Shown: positions 27,850 through 34,962 of the stretch, piece by piece
How positions within the stretch are numbered: the first letter of the stretch is position 1
How the letters are laid out: each line of letters opens with the position of its first letter
Assembly (NCBI RefSeq): GCF_937863835.1
Contig: NZ_CALMHT010000157.1
Span: 1-53,637 of the forward strand
Length of the DNA: 53,637 nucleotides
Direction: 5' to 3'
Origin: an uncultured Prevotella sp.
Lineage (GTDB): Bacteria > Bacteroidota > Bacteroidia > Bacteroidales > Bacteroidaceae
Program-made: the position numbers and the translations under genes
Notes under the pieces: model-generated
Databases searched by the model: none
What the model was told of the DNA's origin: nothing
Seen by the model: only the letters and a program-made list of their open reading frames with translations

Positions 27850-27873
27850 CGATGTATAGGTTATTAGTTCTTA

Positions 27874-28473
27874 TTACTTGATATAGCCTTTGGCTTTCAG
27901 TTCTGCCACGGCTTCCTCCAGTGATTTATACCATTCCGCACCAAATCTGTCAATAAGCGGCTGTTTAAGGAATTGATATACACGCAGATTCAGTTCCTTA
28001 CCTTTTTCACGCGCACATTTGCAGACATCCCACTCATGATAATTCAGTCCCACCATATTCTCGCCGACCTTCACTTCCCTGATAGGATAAAGATAGCAGC
28101 TGATAGGTTTGCAGAACTTTGTCTTTCCAGCGCGGTACGCTTTCTCCAATGTACAATAACAGCAACCTTTCTCATGACAAGTAAAGACGCAATCTTTTCC
28201 GTTCACAATACTGGTCACCATATCTCCTTCTTCATCTATATATGCCACTCCCTGCTTGTCTATCACAGCTTGAGCGGCCGCCGAAAGATCATTCCATACA
28301 GTATCGAGAGAATCTTCGATTCCGCCGATTTCATCGAGCGTTACCGGAGCACCCGCATCACCTTCCACACAACATTGGCCATTGCATTTTTCTAGATCAC
28401 AACAAAATTTCTCTGTTAAACAATCAAGAGAAATCAATACATTATCTATTTGTATGATAGGTGGTGTTTCCAT
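27874..28473 (-). CDS. DUF3109 family cysteine-rich protein
   Basis: A 199-residue protein with many cysteines: CDLEKCNGQCC (about 25-35), CVFTCHEKGCCYC (about 95-107), KFCKPISCYLYP (about 119-130) and CKCA near the end. The family is related to the YkgJ-type proteins thought to bind zinc or iron, but no activity is established. The frame is open upstream to 28524, but that extension overlaps ung; the ATG at 28473 gives METPPIIQID, the conserved family start, and sits 7 bp after the ung stop. It is part of the gpmI-ung operon. The function in the cell is unknown. Confidence 0.88.
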   Translation of the reverse strand: METPPIIQIDNVLISLDCLTEKFCCDLEKCNGQCCVEGDAGAPVTLDEIGGIEDSLDTVWNDLSAAAQAVIDKQGVAYIDEEGDMVTSIVNGKDCVFTCHEKGCCYCTLEKAYRAGKTKFCKPISCYLYPIREVKVGENMVGLNYHEWDVCKCAREKGKELNLRVYQFLKQPLIDRFGAEWYKSLEEAVAELKAKGYIK

Positions 28474-28480
28474 ATTATCA

Positions 28481-29143
28481 TTACCAATTAATAGGTGTTT
28501 CTCCGTTCTGTACAAGATAATCATTGGCTCTACTGAAATGCTTGTTTCCGAAAAAGCCGCGATATGCAGACAAAGGGGACGGATGTGCAGACTTAAGTAC
28601 TAAGTGTTTAGAAGGGTCTATATATGCTGCCTTACCCTGTGCGTAACTGCCCCATAATATAAATACGAGATGCTCGCGGTCGTTTGCCAATGCTTTAATG
28701 GCAGCATCAGTGAACTCCTCCCAACCTCTGCGCTGATGACTACCAGCCTGATGCGCTCTCACCGTGAGTGTCGCATTAAGAAGAAGTACGCCCTGCTCCG
28801 CCCAACGGGTAAGATTACCGCTCAGTGGAGCAGGTGTACCGAAATCATTCTGAATCTCTTTGAAAATATTAATCAGCGAAGGAGGAAACTGTATTCCATC
28901 GTTGACCGAGAAGCACAAGCCATGTGCCTGTCCCGGTTCGTGATATGGGTCCTGCCCTATGATTACCACTTTCACTTGGTCGAACGGACATAGATTGAAG
29001 GCATTGAAAATCATATTACCGGGAGGATAACATGTATAGTGCATATACTCCTCGCGCACGAACTGAGTCAAATCGACAAAATACTGTTTGTCAAATTCTG
29101 CTCCGATGTGGGCTTTCCAACTATCTTCAATCTTCACGTCCAT
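28481..29143 (-). CDS. ung: Uracil-DNA glycosylase
   Basis: A 220-residue family 1 uracil-DNA glycosylase that removes uracil from DNA to begin base excision repair. The water-activating motif GQDPYH is at 63-68 (catalytic D65), and HPSPLSAYRGF near residue 187 is the DNA minor-groove intercalation loop with the catalytic histidine. Length and motifs are complete. It starts 8 bp after the gpmI stop codon and ends 7 bp before DUF3109, so it is expressed from the gpmI promoter. Confidence 0.97.
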   Translation of the reverse strand: MDVKIEDSWKAHIGAEFDKQYFVDLTQFVREEYMHYTCYPPGNMIFNAFNLCPFDQVKVVIIGQDPYHEPGQAHGLCFSVNDGIQFPPSLINIFKEIQNDFGTPAPLSGNLTRWAEQGVLLLNATLTVRAHQAGSHQRRGWEEFTDAAIKALANDREHLVFILWGSYAQGKAAYIDPSKHLVLKSAHPSPLSAYRGFFGNKHFSRANDYLVQNGETPINW

Positions 29144-29151
29144 CAGCCAGT

Positions 29152-30672
29152 CTATTTATCTGAAATCAGATTTTCTCCAGTCATATCCGAAGGCTGTTCC
29201 ATGCCCATGATATGCAGGATAGAAGGAGCTACATCAGCCAGACGACCGTCTTTTACAGTGGCACTGTTATTGTCTGTTACATATACGAATGGTACAGGGT
29301 TCAGAGAGTGCGCTGTATTCGGTGTGCCGTCAGGGTTAATGGCGTTATCCGCATTACCATGGTCGGCAATGATGATAGCTTCATAACCGGTCTTCTTGGC
29401 TGCCTCGATGACATCTTTCACACAGTTGTCTACTGCCCATACAGCTTTTGCGATAGCATTGTATACGCCTGTATGACCTACCATGTCACCATTTGCGAAG
29501 TTGACTACGATGAAATCGTACTTATCGTCCTTGATAGCAGCTACCAGTTTGTCTTTTACCTCATAAGCACTCATCTCTGGTTTCAGATCATAAGTGGCAA
29601 CCTTTGGAGAAGGAACCAGAATTCTGTCCTCACCCTCATAAGGAGCCTCACGACCACCATTGAAGAAGAATGTTACATGGGCATACTTCTCTGTTTCTGC
29701 TGTATGCAACTGCTTCTTACCGCTCTTGCTCAGATATTCTCCGAGTGTATCCATCACGTTCTCTTTCGGGAACAGTATATGTACGCCCTTGAATGATGCG
29801 TCGTAAGGAGTCATACAGTAATATTGCAGATTAGGAATTGTCTTCATTCCCTCTTCAGGCATATCCTGTTGTGTCAATACCTGAGTCAGTTCTTTGGCAC
29901 GGTCATTACGGAAGTTGATGAAAATGATAACATCACCTTCTTTGATTGTACCGTCTACGGAAGAGTTGTTGATTGGTTTGATAAACTCGTCGGTTACATC
30001 TTCGGCATAACTTTCCTCCATAGCCTTTACCATATTGTCAGACTGCTTACCTTTTGCGTCTACCAACAGGTCGTAAGCCTCTTTTACACGATTCCAACGT
30101 TTGTCACGGTCCATCGCATAGAAACGTCCGATGATGCTTGCGATATGACAATCAGTCTTGTCGCAAACGGTCTCCAATTCCTTGATAAAACCTACGCCAC
30201 TCTTAGGGTCGGTATCACGACCATCCATAAAACAGTGGATAAAAGTATTTTTCAGACCATATTCTTTGGATATTTCGCATAGTTTAAACAGATGATCCAA
30301 TGAAGAGTGCACTCCACCATTAGATGTCAGTCCCATGAAATGGACCTTTTTGCCAGTCTCTTTCGCATAAGAGAAAGCAGAAACGATCTCAGGATTTTTC
30401 ATGATAGAACCATCCTTGCAAGCACGGTTAATCTTGACGAGGTCCTGATAAACTACACGACCTGCACCGATATTGAGGTGACCAACCTCCGAGTTACCCA
30501 TCTGTCCGTCTGGAAGACCTACATCCTCACCGCTAGCCTGCAACTGAGAGTGTGCGCTGGTTGCGAAAAGAAGGTCCAGATAAGGAGTCGGTGTATTATA
30601 AATAACATCACCTTTACCATGTTGTCCGATGCCCCATCCGTCGAGGATCATCAATAAAGCTTTTTTTGCCAT
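29152..30672 (-). CDS. gpmI: 2,3-bisphosphoglycerate-independent phosphoglycerate mutase
   Basis: A 506-residue cofactor-independent phosphoglycerate mutase that interconverts 3- and 2-phosphoglycerate in glycolysis and gluconeogenesis. LMILDGWG (7-14) gives the metal-binding D11, and [17 protein letters not shown] contains the phosphorylated serine S61. [11 protein letters not shown] and [12 protein letters not shown] near the end supply further metal ligands. The open frame extends upstream to 30708 but lies across the promoter; the start at 30672 ([10 protein letters not shown]) matches the family. It heads a four-gene operon with ung, DUF3109 and the RyR-domain gene. Confidence 0.97.
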   Translation of the reverse strand: MAKKALLMILDGWGIGQHGKGDVIYNTPTPYLDLLFATSAHSQLQASGEDVGLPDGQMGNSEVGHLNIGAGRVVYQDLVKINRACKDGSIMKNPEIVSAFSYAKETGKKVHFMGLTSNGGVHSSLDHLFKLCEISKEYGLKNTFIHCFMDGRDTDPKSGVGFIKELETVCDKTDCHIASIIGRFYAMDRDKRWNRVKEAYDLLVDAKGKQSDNMVKAMEESYAEDVTDEFIKPINNSSVDGTIKEGDVIIFINFRNDRAKELTQVLTQQDMPEEGMKTIPNLQYYCMTPYDASFKGVHILFPKENVMDTLGEYLSKSGKKQLHTAETEKYAHVTFFFNGGREAPYEGEDRILVPSPKVATYDLKPEMSAYEVKDKLVAAIKDDKYDFIVVNFANGDMVGHTGVYNAIAKAVWAVDNCVKDVIEAAKKTGYEAIIIADHGNADNAINPDGTPNTAHSLNPVPFVYVTDNNSATVKDGRLADVAPSILHIMGMEQPSDMTGENLISDK

Positions 30673-30705
30673 AGTTGTAATAATTATAATTTTAGAATTT
30701 GCGCA

Positions 30706-30737
30706 CAAAGTTACTTCTTTTTCTTCTCATCTGCAAT
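30706..30737 (-). promoter_or_regulatory. Promoter of the gpmI operon
   Basis: On the minus strand ATTG (30734-30737) is followed after 20 bp by TAACTTTG (30706-30713), a good Bacteroidetes promoter. The predicted start near 30700 leaves a leader of about 28 nt. Confidence 0.65.
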
Positions 30738-30776
30738 TTTTAACACTAAATACTTCAAGTTGCACAAGAATTTGTC

Positions 30777-30784
30777 TATATTTG
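30777..30784 (+). promoter_or_regulatory. Promoter -7 box for the anti-sigma-kinase-like gene
   Basis: TATATTTG matches TAnnTTTG and lies 55 bp before the ATG at 30840. The -33 element is not clear. Confidence 0.55.
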
Positions 30785-30839
30785 CAAATAATATTACTCA
30801 TAAAAGAGAAGCATAATACTATAGAAGGGTTCACAAGAT

Positions 30840-31256
30840 ATGGAAAAAAGTATCGAGATTATAAATAAGCTTGATGAAATGGACAATATTGCCGCTTTCA
30901 TTGAAGACGTTGGTGAAAGTATTGGTATGTCCCCGTCATTAGTTATGAGTTTGAACCTCGCATTGGAAGAAGCCATCGCAAATGTTGTCATGTATGCTTA
31001 TCCTAATGAAGAGGGGAAACACAAAATTATCCTTAACGCAGTATTCGAAAATGGGGAACTGGTTTTTACTCTTATTGACAGCGGTGTACCTTTCGATCCG
31101 ACGAAAGCCCCAGAGGCGGACATAACGCTTTCGGCACAAGACAGACCTATCGGTGGATTGGGGATTTTCTTAATCAGAAAAATCATGAACGAGATATCCT
31201 ATCAGCGTGTCAACAATGAGAATCACCTCATAATGAAAAAAAGGATTTCAGAATAG
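30840..31256 (+). CDS. RsbW/SpoIIAB-like serine kinase (HATPase_c_2), anti-sigma-type
   Basis: A 138-residue GHKL-fold protein. The N box reads ALEEAIANV (41-49), the G1 box DSGVPFDP (80-87) and the G2 box GGLGIFLI (105-112), so ATP binding is expected. Family members phosphorylate a STAS-domain partner and, in Firmicutes, hold a sigma factor inactive. A STAS gene lies next to it in convergent orientation, making a likely kinase-substrate pair. No cognate sigma factor or PP2C phosphatase is encoded nearby, so what the pair controls is unknown. The gene ends inside the loop of a shared terminator hairpin. Confidence 0.88.
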   Translation: MEKSIEIINKLDEMDNIAAFIEDVGESIGMSPSLVMSLNLALEEAIANVVMYAYPNEEGKHKIILNAVFENGELVFTLIDSGVPFDPTKAPEADITLSAQDRPIGGLGIFLIRKIMNEISYQRVNNENHLIMKKRISE

Positions 31257-31272
31257 AACTGAAATCCTTTTC
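31240..31272. terminator. Bidirectional terminator between the kinase-like and STAS genes
   Basis: A perfect 12-bp stem (31240-31251 with 31261-31272, AAAAGGATTTCA and its complement) with a 9-nt loop that contains the TAG stop of the plus-strand gene. A/T-rich arms give U-rich tails in both directions. Confidence 0.8.
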
Positions 31273-31290
31273 ATATTGTGATTATATCGG

Positions 31291-31593
31291 TTATTCTATA
31301 TTAAACAGAGCAGAGAACCCTGTCATATCGAACACATCCTTTACATCAGGACGCATTTTCTGCAATACCAGTTTGCCATCTACACTATTTGTATACTTAA
31401 GAATAGTCATAAATACACGTAAACCGCTACTACTTATATATTCCAAGTCTTCACAATCTATACACACATCAGGTTTTGCTTCCTGAAGCACTTGTTGGAT
31501 ACTCTGTTCAAATTCCTTTGCGTTAAGTGTATCCATGCGCCCGTCAACCTTGATGATTGTCTGTGCGCCCTCTTTCGTAATCTTTGTCTCCAT
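31291..31593 (-). CDS. STAS-domain anti-sigma-factor antagonist (RsbV/SpoIIAA-like)
   Basis: A 100-residue single STAS domain. The conserved phosphorylation loop reads YISSSGLRVFM, with SSSGL at 54-58; the position that is often Asp just before the target serine is Ser here. Its regulation by the convergent RsbW-like kinase is inferred. I place the start at 31593 (METKITKEG); the longer frame to 31659 would cross the promoter. It stands alone as a one-gene transcript between two hairpins or promoters. Confidence 0.9.
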   Translation of the reverse strand: METKITKEGAQTIIKVDGRMDTLNAKEFEQSIQQVLQEAKPDVCIDCEDLEYISSSGLRVFMTILKYTNSVDGKLVLQKMRPDVKDVFDMTGFSALFNIE

Positions 31594-31625
31594 AGTTATT
31601 TTGTTTTTTTGTATTTTCACTTTTG

Positions 31626-31633
31626 CAAAAGTA
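31626..31633 (-). promoter_or_regulatory. Promoter -7 box for the STAS gene
   Basis: On the minus strand this reads TACTTTTG, matching TAnnTTTG, 32 bp before the ATG at 31593. Confidence 0.6.
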
Positions 31634-31686
31634 ATAAAAAAATTAATATGAGCAAACAAATAACATTTTTTTGTGAATTAATTTAT

Positions 31687-31714
31687 GTTATAGTGAATAT
31701 AAAATACCTATAAC
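31687..31714. repeat. Inverted repeat upstream of the second GH3 promoter
   Basis: GTTATAG (31687-31693) and its complement CTATAAC (31708-31714) are separated by 14 bp. The dyad is centred about 60 bp before the predicted start of the GH3 gene, a position where an activator could bind. No regulator gene is adjacent. Confidence 0.4.
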
Positions 31715-31727
31715 CGAGGGATAATAC

Positions 31728-31758
31728 TTTGTTATATAGAAATAAATGTATAACTTTG
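31728..31758 (+). promoter_or_regulatory. Consensus promoter of the second GH3 gene
   Basis: TTTG (31728-31731), 19 bp, TAACTTTG (31751-31758): a perfect Bacteroidetes promoter. The predicted start near 31763 gives a leader of about 26 nt. Confidence 0.8.
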
Positions 31759-31788
31759 TAGAGATAATAACATAATTGACTTAGTATC

Positions 31789-34131
31789 ATGAAATTTTTT
31801 AAAAGACCTATTATCTGTGTTGCAGCTATTGTCTGCACAGTTGGACTATCGGCCCAGACAAATGTTCCAAAACTTAACGCCAATAACATTGACGAAGTAA
31901 TCAAAGCGATGACGCTCGAAGAGAAAGCCTCCATACTCGTGGGTGGCGGAAACGCAGGATTCGCAGGCAGCGGTGCCATGATGGGCGCTCAGAAGAAGTT
32001 GGTGGCCGGTGCCGCCGGCATCACTGTAGCCATCCCGCGGTTGGGCATTCCATCCACAGTACTCACCGACGGACCTGCGGGTGTGCATATCGACGCTACG
32101 CGCGAAGGTACATCACAGACATTTTACGCCACCGGTTTTCCTATCGGTACGGCTCTCGCCTGTACATGGAACACCGACTTGGTAAAATCAGTAGGCAAAG
32201 CGATGGGTAATGAGGTGCTAGAGTATGGATGCGATGTCATTCTCGGTCCAGGTATGAACCTGCATCGCAATCCCCTCTGCGGCCGCAACTTCGAATACTA
32301 TTCCGAAGACCCTGTCGTCACTGGTAAAATAGGAGCCGCAATGGTGCAAGGCATACAGAGTATGGGAGTGGGTACAAGTGCGAAACACTTCGCCGTCAAC
32401 TCTCAGGAGACCGACCGCACCAAGGTGGACGAACGTGTGTCTCAACGGGCACTACGTGAACTGTACCTAAAAGGATTCGAAATCATGGTAAAAGAGAGTC
32501 AGCCGTGGACCATCATGGCCTCTTACAATAAGATAAACGGTACACTCGCTCAACAGAGCCACGACCTGCTCACCACTATCCTGCGTGATGAATGGGGATT
32601 CAAAGGCATGGTGATGACCGACTGGATAGGAAAGCGCAACACCACGGAACAGGTTCATGCAGGAAATGACCTGATGATGCCTGGCTATCCTTCTCAGGCA
32701 GAAGAAATCATACAAAGCGTGAAAGACGGCAAACTGGATATCAATGATGTCAATACGGATGTAAAACGTGTGTTGGAAATGATTGTGAAATCTCCGCGCT
32801 TCAAGGGATATCAGTACACCAACAAACCCGACCTGAAAGCACACGCAGCTATCACCCGTCAGAGTTCGACGGAAGGTATGGTACTGCTGAAGAACGACAA
32901 GGTATTGCCTATGCAGAATCTCAAGACGGTGGCCCTCTTTGGCGTCAATTCTTACGACTTCATGTCAGGCGGACTGGGCTCTGGTTGTGTGCACACCCCT
33001 TATGTGGTAGACATGGTGACTGGTCTGAAGAATGCAGGAATATCGACCACAAAGACACTGACCGATATCTATCAGAAATATGTGGAATATGAAAAAGTGA
33101 AATTTCAGGCAGACAAAGACCCTGTGATGTGGTTCCTCAGCCAAGGTCAACCCAAACTTCCTGAGATGGAAGTAACCCGCAGATGCATTGATGCGGAAAT
33201 AGGCAATGCTGATGCCGCCATCTTCACCATCGGCAGACAAGCTGGCGAAGGACTCGACCGCGACATCAATGTGGACTTCAACATCAGTGATGCCGAACGT
33301 AAGATACTGAGTGACGTCAGTGATGCTTTCCATCAGCAGGGCAAGCCCGTCATTGTCATCATCAATTCTGGTTCTGTGATAGAGACTGCCTCATGGCGCA
33401 ATCTGGCAGATGCCATCCTCGTGGCTTGGCAACCTGGCGAAGAGGGCGGCAACTCTGTAGCTGATGTGCTCACCGGCAAAGCCAATCCTTCCGGTAAACT
33501 CACCATGACATGGCCTATCTCTGCCACCGACCACCCGTCCACAAAGAATTTCCCGAAGGATATGTCGCTTTACGACTACAAATCGATGTCCGACTGGGGC
33601 GTGCCTTTCAAGGGTTACGATTACAGCAACCATGAAGAAGACATCTACGTGGGTTATCGTTACTTCGACACTTTCGGCAAAAATGTGGCTTATCCTTTCG
33701 GCTATGGTCTGTCTTACACGACATTCAGTTATGGCAAACCGTCGGTCAAGGTCAGCGGCGACAAGATTGAGGTATCTGTCAACATCAAGAACACTGGCAA
33801 CAGGGCTGGAAAGGAAGTGGCTGAGGTGTATGTCTCCGCTCCTAAAGGTAAACTGCAAAAGCCTGCCAAAGAGCTGAAAGCCTTCGGCAAGACCAAAGAA
33901 CTGAAACCGGGCGAGAGTGAGACGTTGCACATGACTATCCGCAAGATGGATTTGGCATCGTTTGATGACAGCCAGAGCCAGTGGGTGGTTGACAATGGCA
34001 CATATACGTTCAAGATAGGAGCTTCCTGCAGCGACATCAAAGTCTCTGCCACCGCCAATATCAGTGGTGCCAATGAGAAGGTACATGACGTTTTGAAACC
34101 TCAACAAGGTCTGAATCTTCTGAAACAATAA
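31789..34131 (+). CDS. Glycoside hydrolase family 3 enzyme, second copy (probable beta-glucosidase or beta-xylosidase)
   Basis: A 780-residue GH3 enzyme with a signal peptide (about 1-23). The N-terminal barrel contains LTDGPAGVHID, GPGMNLHRNPLCGRNFEYYSEDP and the nucleophile D278 in VMTDWIG; the alpha/beta sandwich and a fibronectin III-like domain (about 665-760) complete it. A 'HAGNDLMMPG' loop after the nucleophile is typical. An inserted stretch at about 425-470 (YQKYVEYEKVKFQADKDPVMWFLSQ) lies in the second domain. It shares architecture with the GH3 of the PUL but is monocistronic and has a consensus promoter, so it may be expressed more constitutively. The sugar specificity is uncertain. 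The base composition is richer in G+C than the gap that follows. Confidence 0.94.
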   Translation: MKFFKRPIICVAAIVCTVGLSAQTNVPKLNANNIDEVIKAMTLEEKASILVGGGNAGFAGSGAMMGAQKKLVAGAAGITVAIPRLGIPSTVLTDGPAGVHIDATREGTSQTFYATGFPIGTALACTWNTDLVKSVGKAMGNEVLEYGCDVILGPGMNLHRNPLCGRNFEYYSEDPVVTGKIGAAMVQGIQSMGVGTSAKHFAVNSQETDRTKVDERVSQRALRELYLKGFEIMVKESQPWTIMASYNKINGTLAQQSHDLLTTILRDEWGFKGMVMTDWIGKRNTTEQVHAGNDLMMPGYPSQAEEIIQSVKDGKLDINDVNTDVKRVLEMIVKSPRFKGYQYTNKPDLKAHAAITRQSSTEGMVLLKNDKVLPMQNLKTVALFGVNSYDFMSGGLGSGCVHTPYVVDMVTGLKNAGISTTKTLTDIYQKYVEYEKVKFQADKDPVMWFLSQGQPKLPEMEVTRRCIDAEIGNADAAIFTIGRQAGEGLDRDINVDFNISDAERKILSDVSDAFHQQGKPVIVIINSGSVIETASWRNLADAILVAWQPGEEGGNSVADVLTGKANPSGKLTMTWPISATDHPSTKNFPKDMSLYDYKSMSDWGVPFKGYDYSNHEEDIYVGYRYFDTFGKNVAYPFGYGLSYTTFSYGKPSVKVSGDKIEVSVNIKNTGNRAGKEVAEVYVSAPKGKLQKPAKELKAFGKTKELKPGESETLHMTIRKMDLASFDDSQSQWVVDNGTYTFKIGASCSDIKVSATANISGANEKVHDVLKPQQGLNLLKQ

Positions 34132-34221
34132 TCATCCATCATCTACCGCAAATTCGCTTACTCTATTAATGATTATGAGGGCAACGAATTTGTGGCAGAT
34201 TTTTCTCATAGGTTTTATTAT

Positions 34222-34304
34222 TTCTCCTACACTTTCCAGAATCGGATATATCGTATTCATTATCAGCAATTTAGATACAGTGTATAAGGATTTTTACATA
34301 CACT
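34222..34304 (+). repeat. Left arm of long inverted repeat
   Basis: The core 34259-34304 (46 bp) matches the complement of 34627-34672 with only two mismatches. A further 12-bp block TTCTCCTACACT (34222-34233) matches the complement of 34699-34710 exactly, with 25-26 bp of poorly matching sequence between block and core on both sides. The conserved spacing shows that the whole arm of about 83 bp is one repeated unit. Confidence 0.88.
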
Positions 34305-34422
34305 GTTATACACTTATTTACTTTTGGTTCTCAATTTCTTTACTTTTGATGTTCACTTTTTTACTTTCCAGTCCATTTTAGATATTTCTTACTTACCTTT
34401 CTCGATGAAATAACTTTGCAAA

Positions 34423-34466
34423 CCCAATGACATAGGTTACCTATCCCAGTGACATAGCTTTGCTAT
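34423..34466. repeat. Two tandem 22-bp units, each a short hairpin
   Basis: Units CCCAATGACATAGGTTACCTAT (34423-34444, split here as CCCAATGACATAGG plus TTACCTAT) and 34445-34466 have the same layout. Each folds as ATAGN-N3-NCTAT: the first as ATAGG-TTA-CCTAT, the second as ATAGC-TTT-GCTAT. The G-C pair is swapped on both sides of the stem, so pairing is preserved. A decayed third unit may follow (CCAGATCGGATAGG, 34467-34480). Confidence 0.6.
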
Positions 34467-34626
34467 CCAGATCGGATAGGTGTATAAAGTCAATCCTTTT
34501 GATTAATTGTTTTCGTGTAATCCGATGTTATGAAGGTTTGTTTGTTAGTTGGAGAATCACCAAAATGTTCGGAAATGTCCAGAAAATTCATAGCTTGTCA
34601 AATAATGGTGTAAAAAGGCCTTAGTT

Positions 34627-34710
34627 AGTGTATGTAAAAATCCTTATACACTGTATCTAAATCACTGATAATAAAGGTGTTATATATGAAATACGCATAG
34701 TGTAGGAGAA
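34627..34710 (-). repeat. Right arm of long inverted repeat
   Basis: This is the complement partner of 34222-34304: core 34627-34672 plus outer block AGTGTAGGAGAA at 34699-34710. The two cores are separated by 322 bp. I see no clear target-site duplication outside the arms. Confidence 0.88.
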
Positions 34711-34919
34711 CTTAAAATTTTCTAAGAAGCTATACGTTATGAACTGACAAGGCAAGACGATAAAATACGATAACATATCATCTGGCAAATCTTCCACCCA
34801 TTGCTATTTGTCATGATATAGAGCGTGACAAGGCAAACCAGAATCTTCTGAAAATTATATTTGTGCCATCAGCGTAATTATATGTTACATAATAAAATGA
34901 ATATATGGGAATAAACCAT

Positions 34920-34927
34920 TAACTTTG
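34920..34927 (+). promoter_or_regulatory. Promoter -7 box for the CE1-like esterase gene
   Basis: TAACTTTG, 35 bp before the ATG at 34963, outside the inverted-repeat interval. The -33 element is not evident. Confidence 0.55.
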
Positions 34928-34962
34928 CAGAGAAATCCGATAAAAATTAAAAACTATAAGAT

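Larger units (their letters stand above)
34132..34962. other. 831-bp non-coding gap with long inverted repeat, promoter-like boxes and tandem hairpins
   Basis: No convincing gene is present; a 70-codon frame at 34169-34381 runs across one inverted-repeat arm and is probably chance. The gap contains the inverted repeat pair (34222-34304, 34627-34710), three plus-strand TAnnTTTG boxes (34319-34326, 34341-34348, 34411-34418), the 22-bp hairpin repeats (34423-34466), an 11-bp direct repeat TGACAAGGCAA (34745-34755, 34826-34836) and the esterase promoter near its end. It is A+T-rich compared with the genes on both sides. Confidence 0.7.

Noticed and set aside
33391..34128. 245-codon minus-strand frame.
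   Set aside because: It is antisense to the well-supported GH3 gene and has no recognisable domain.
34169..34381. 70-codon hydrophobic frame in the long gap.
   Set aside because: It is read across one inverted-repeat arm, has no recognisable promoter or homology, and its hydrophobic character follows from T-rich sequence.
34222..34710. Complete insertion sequence.
   Set aside because: The interval between the repeats has no transposase frame, and no clear target-site duplication flanks it.
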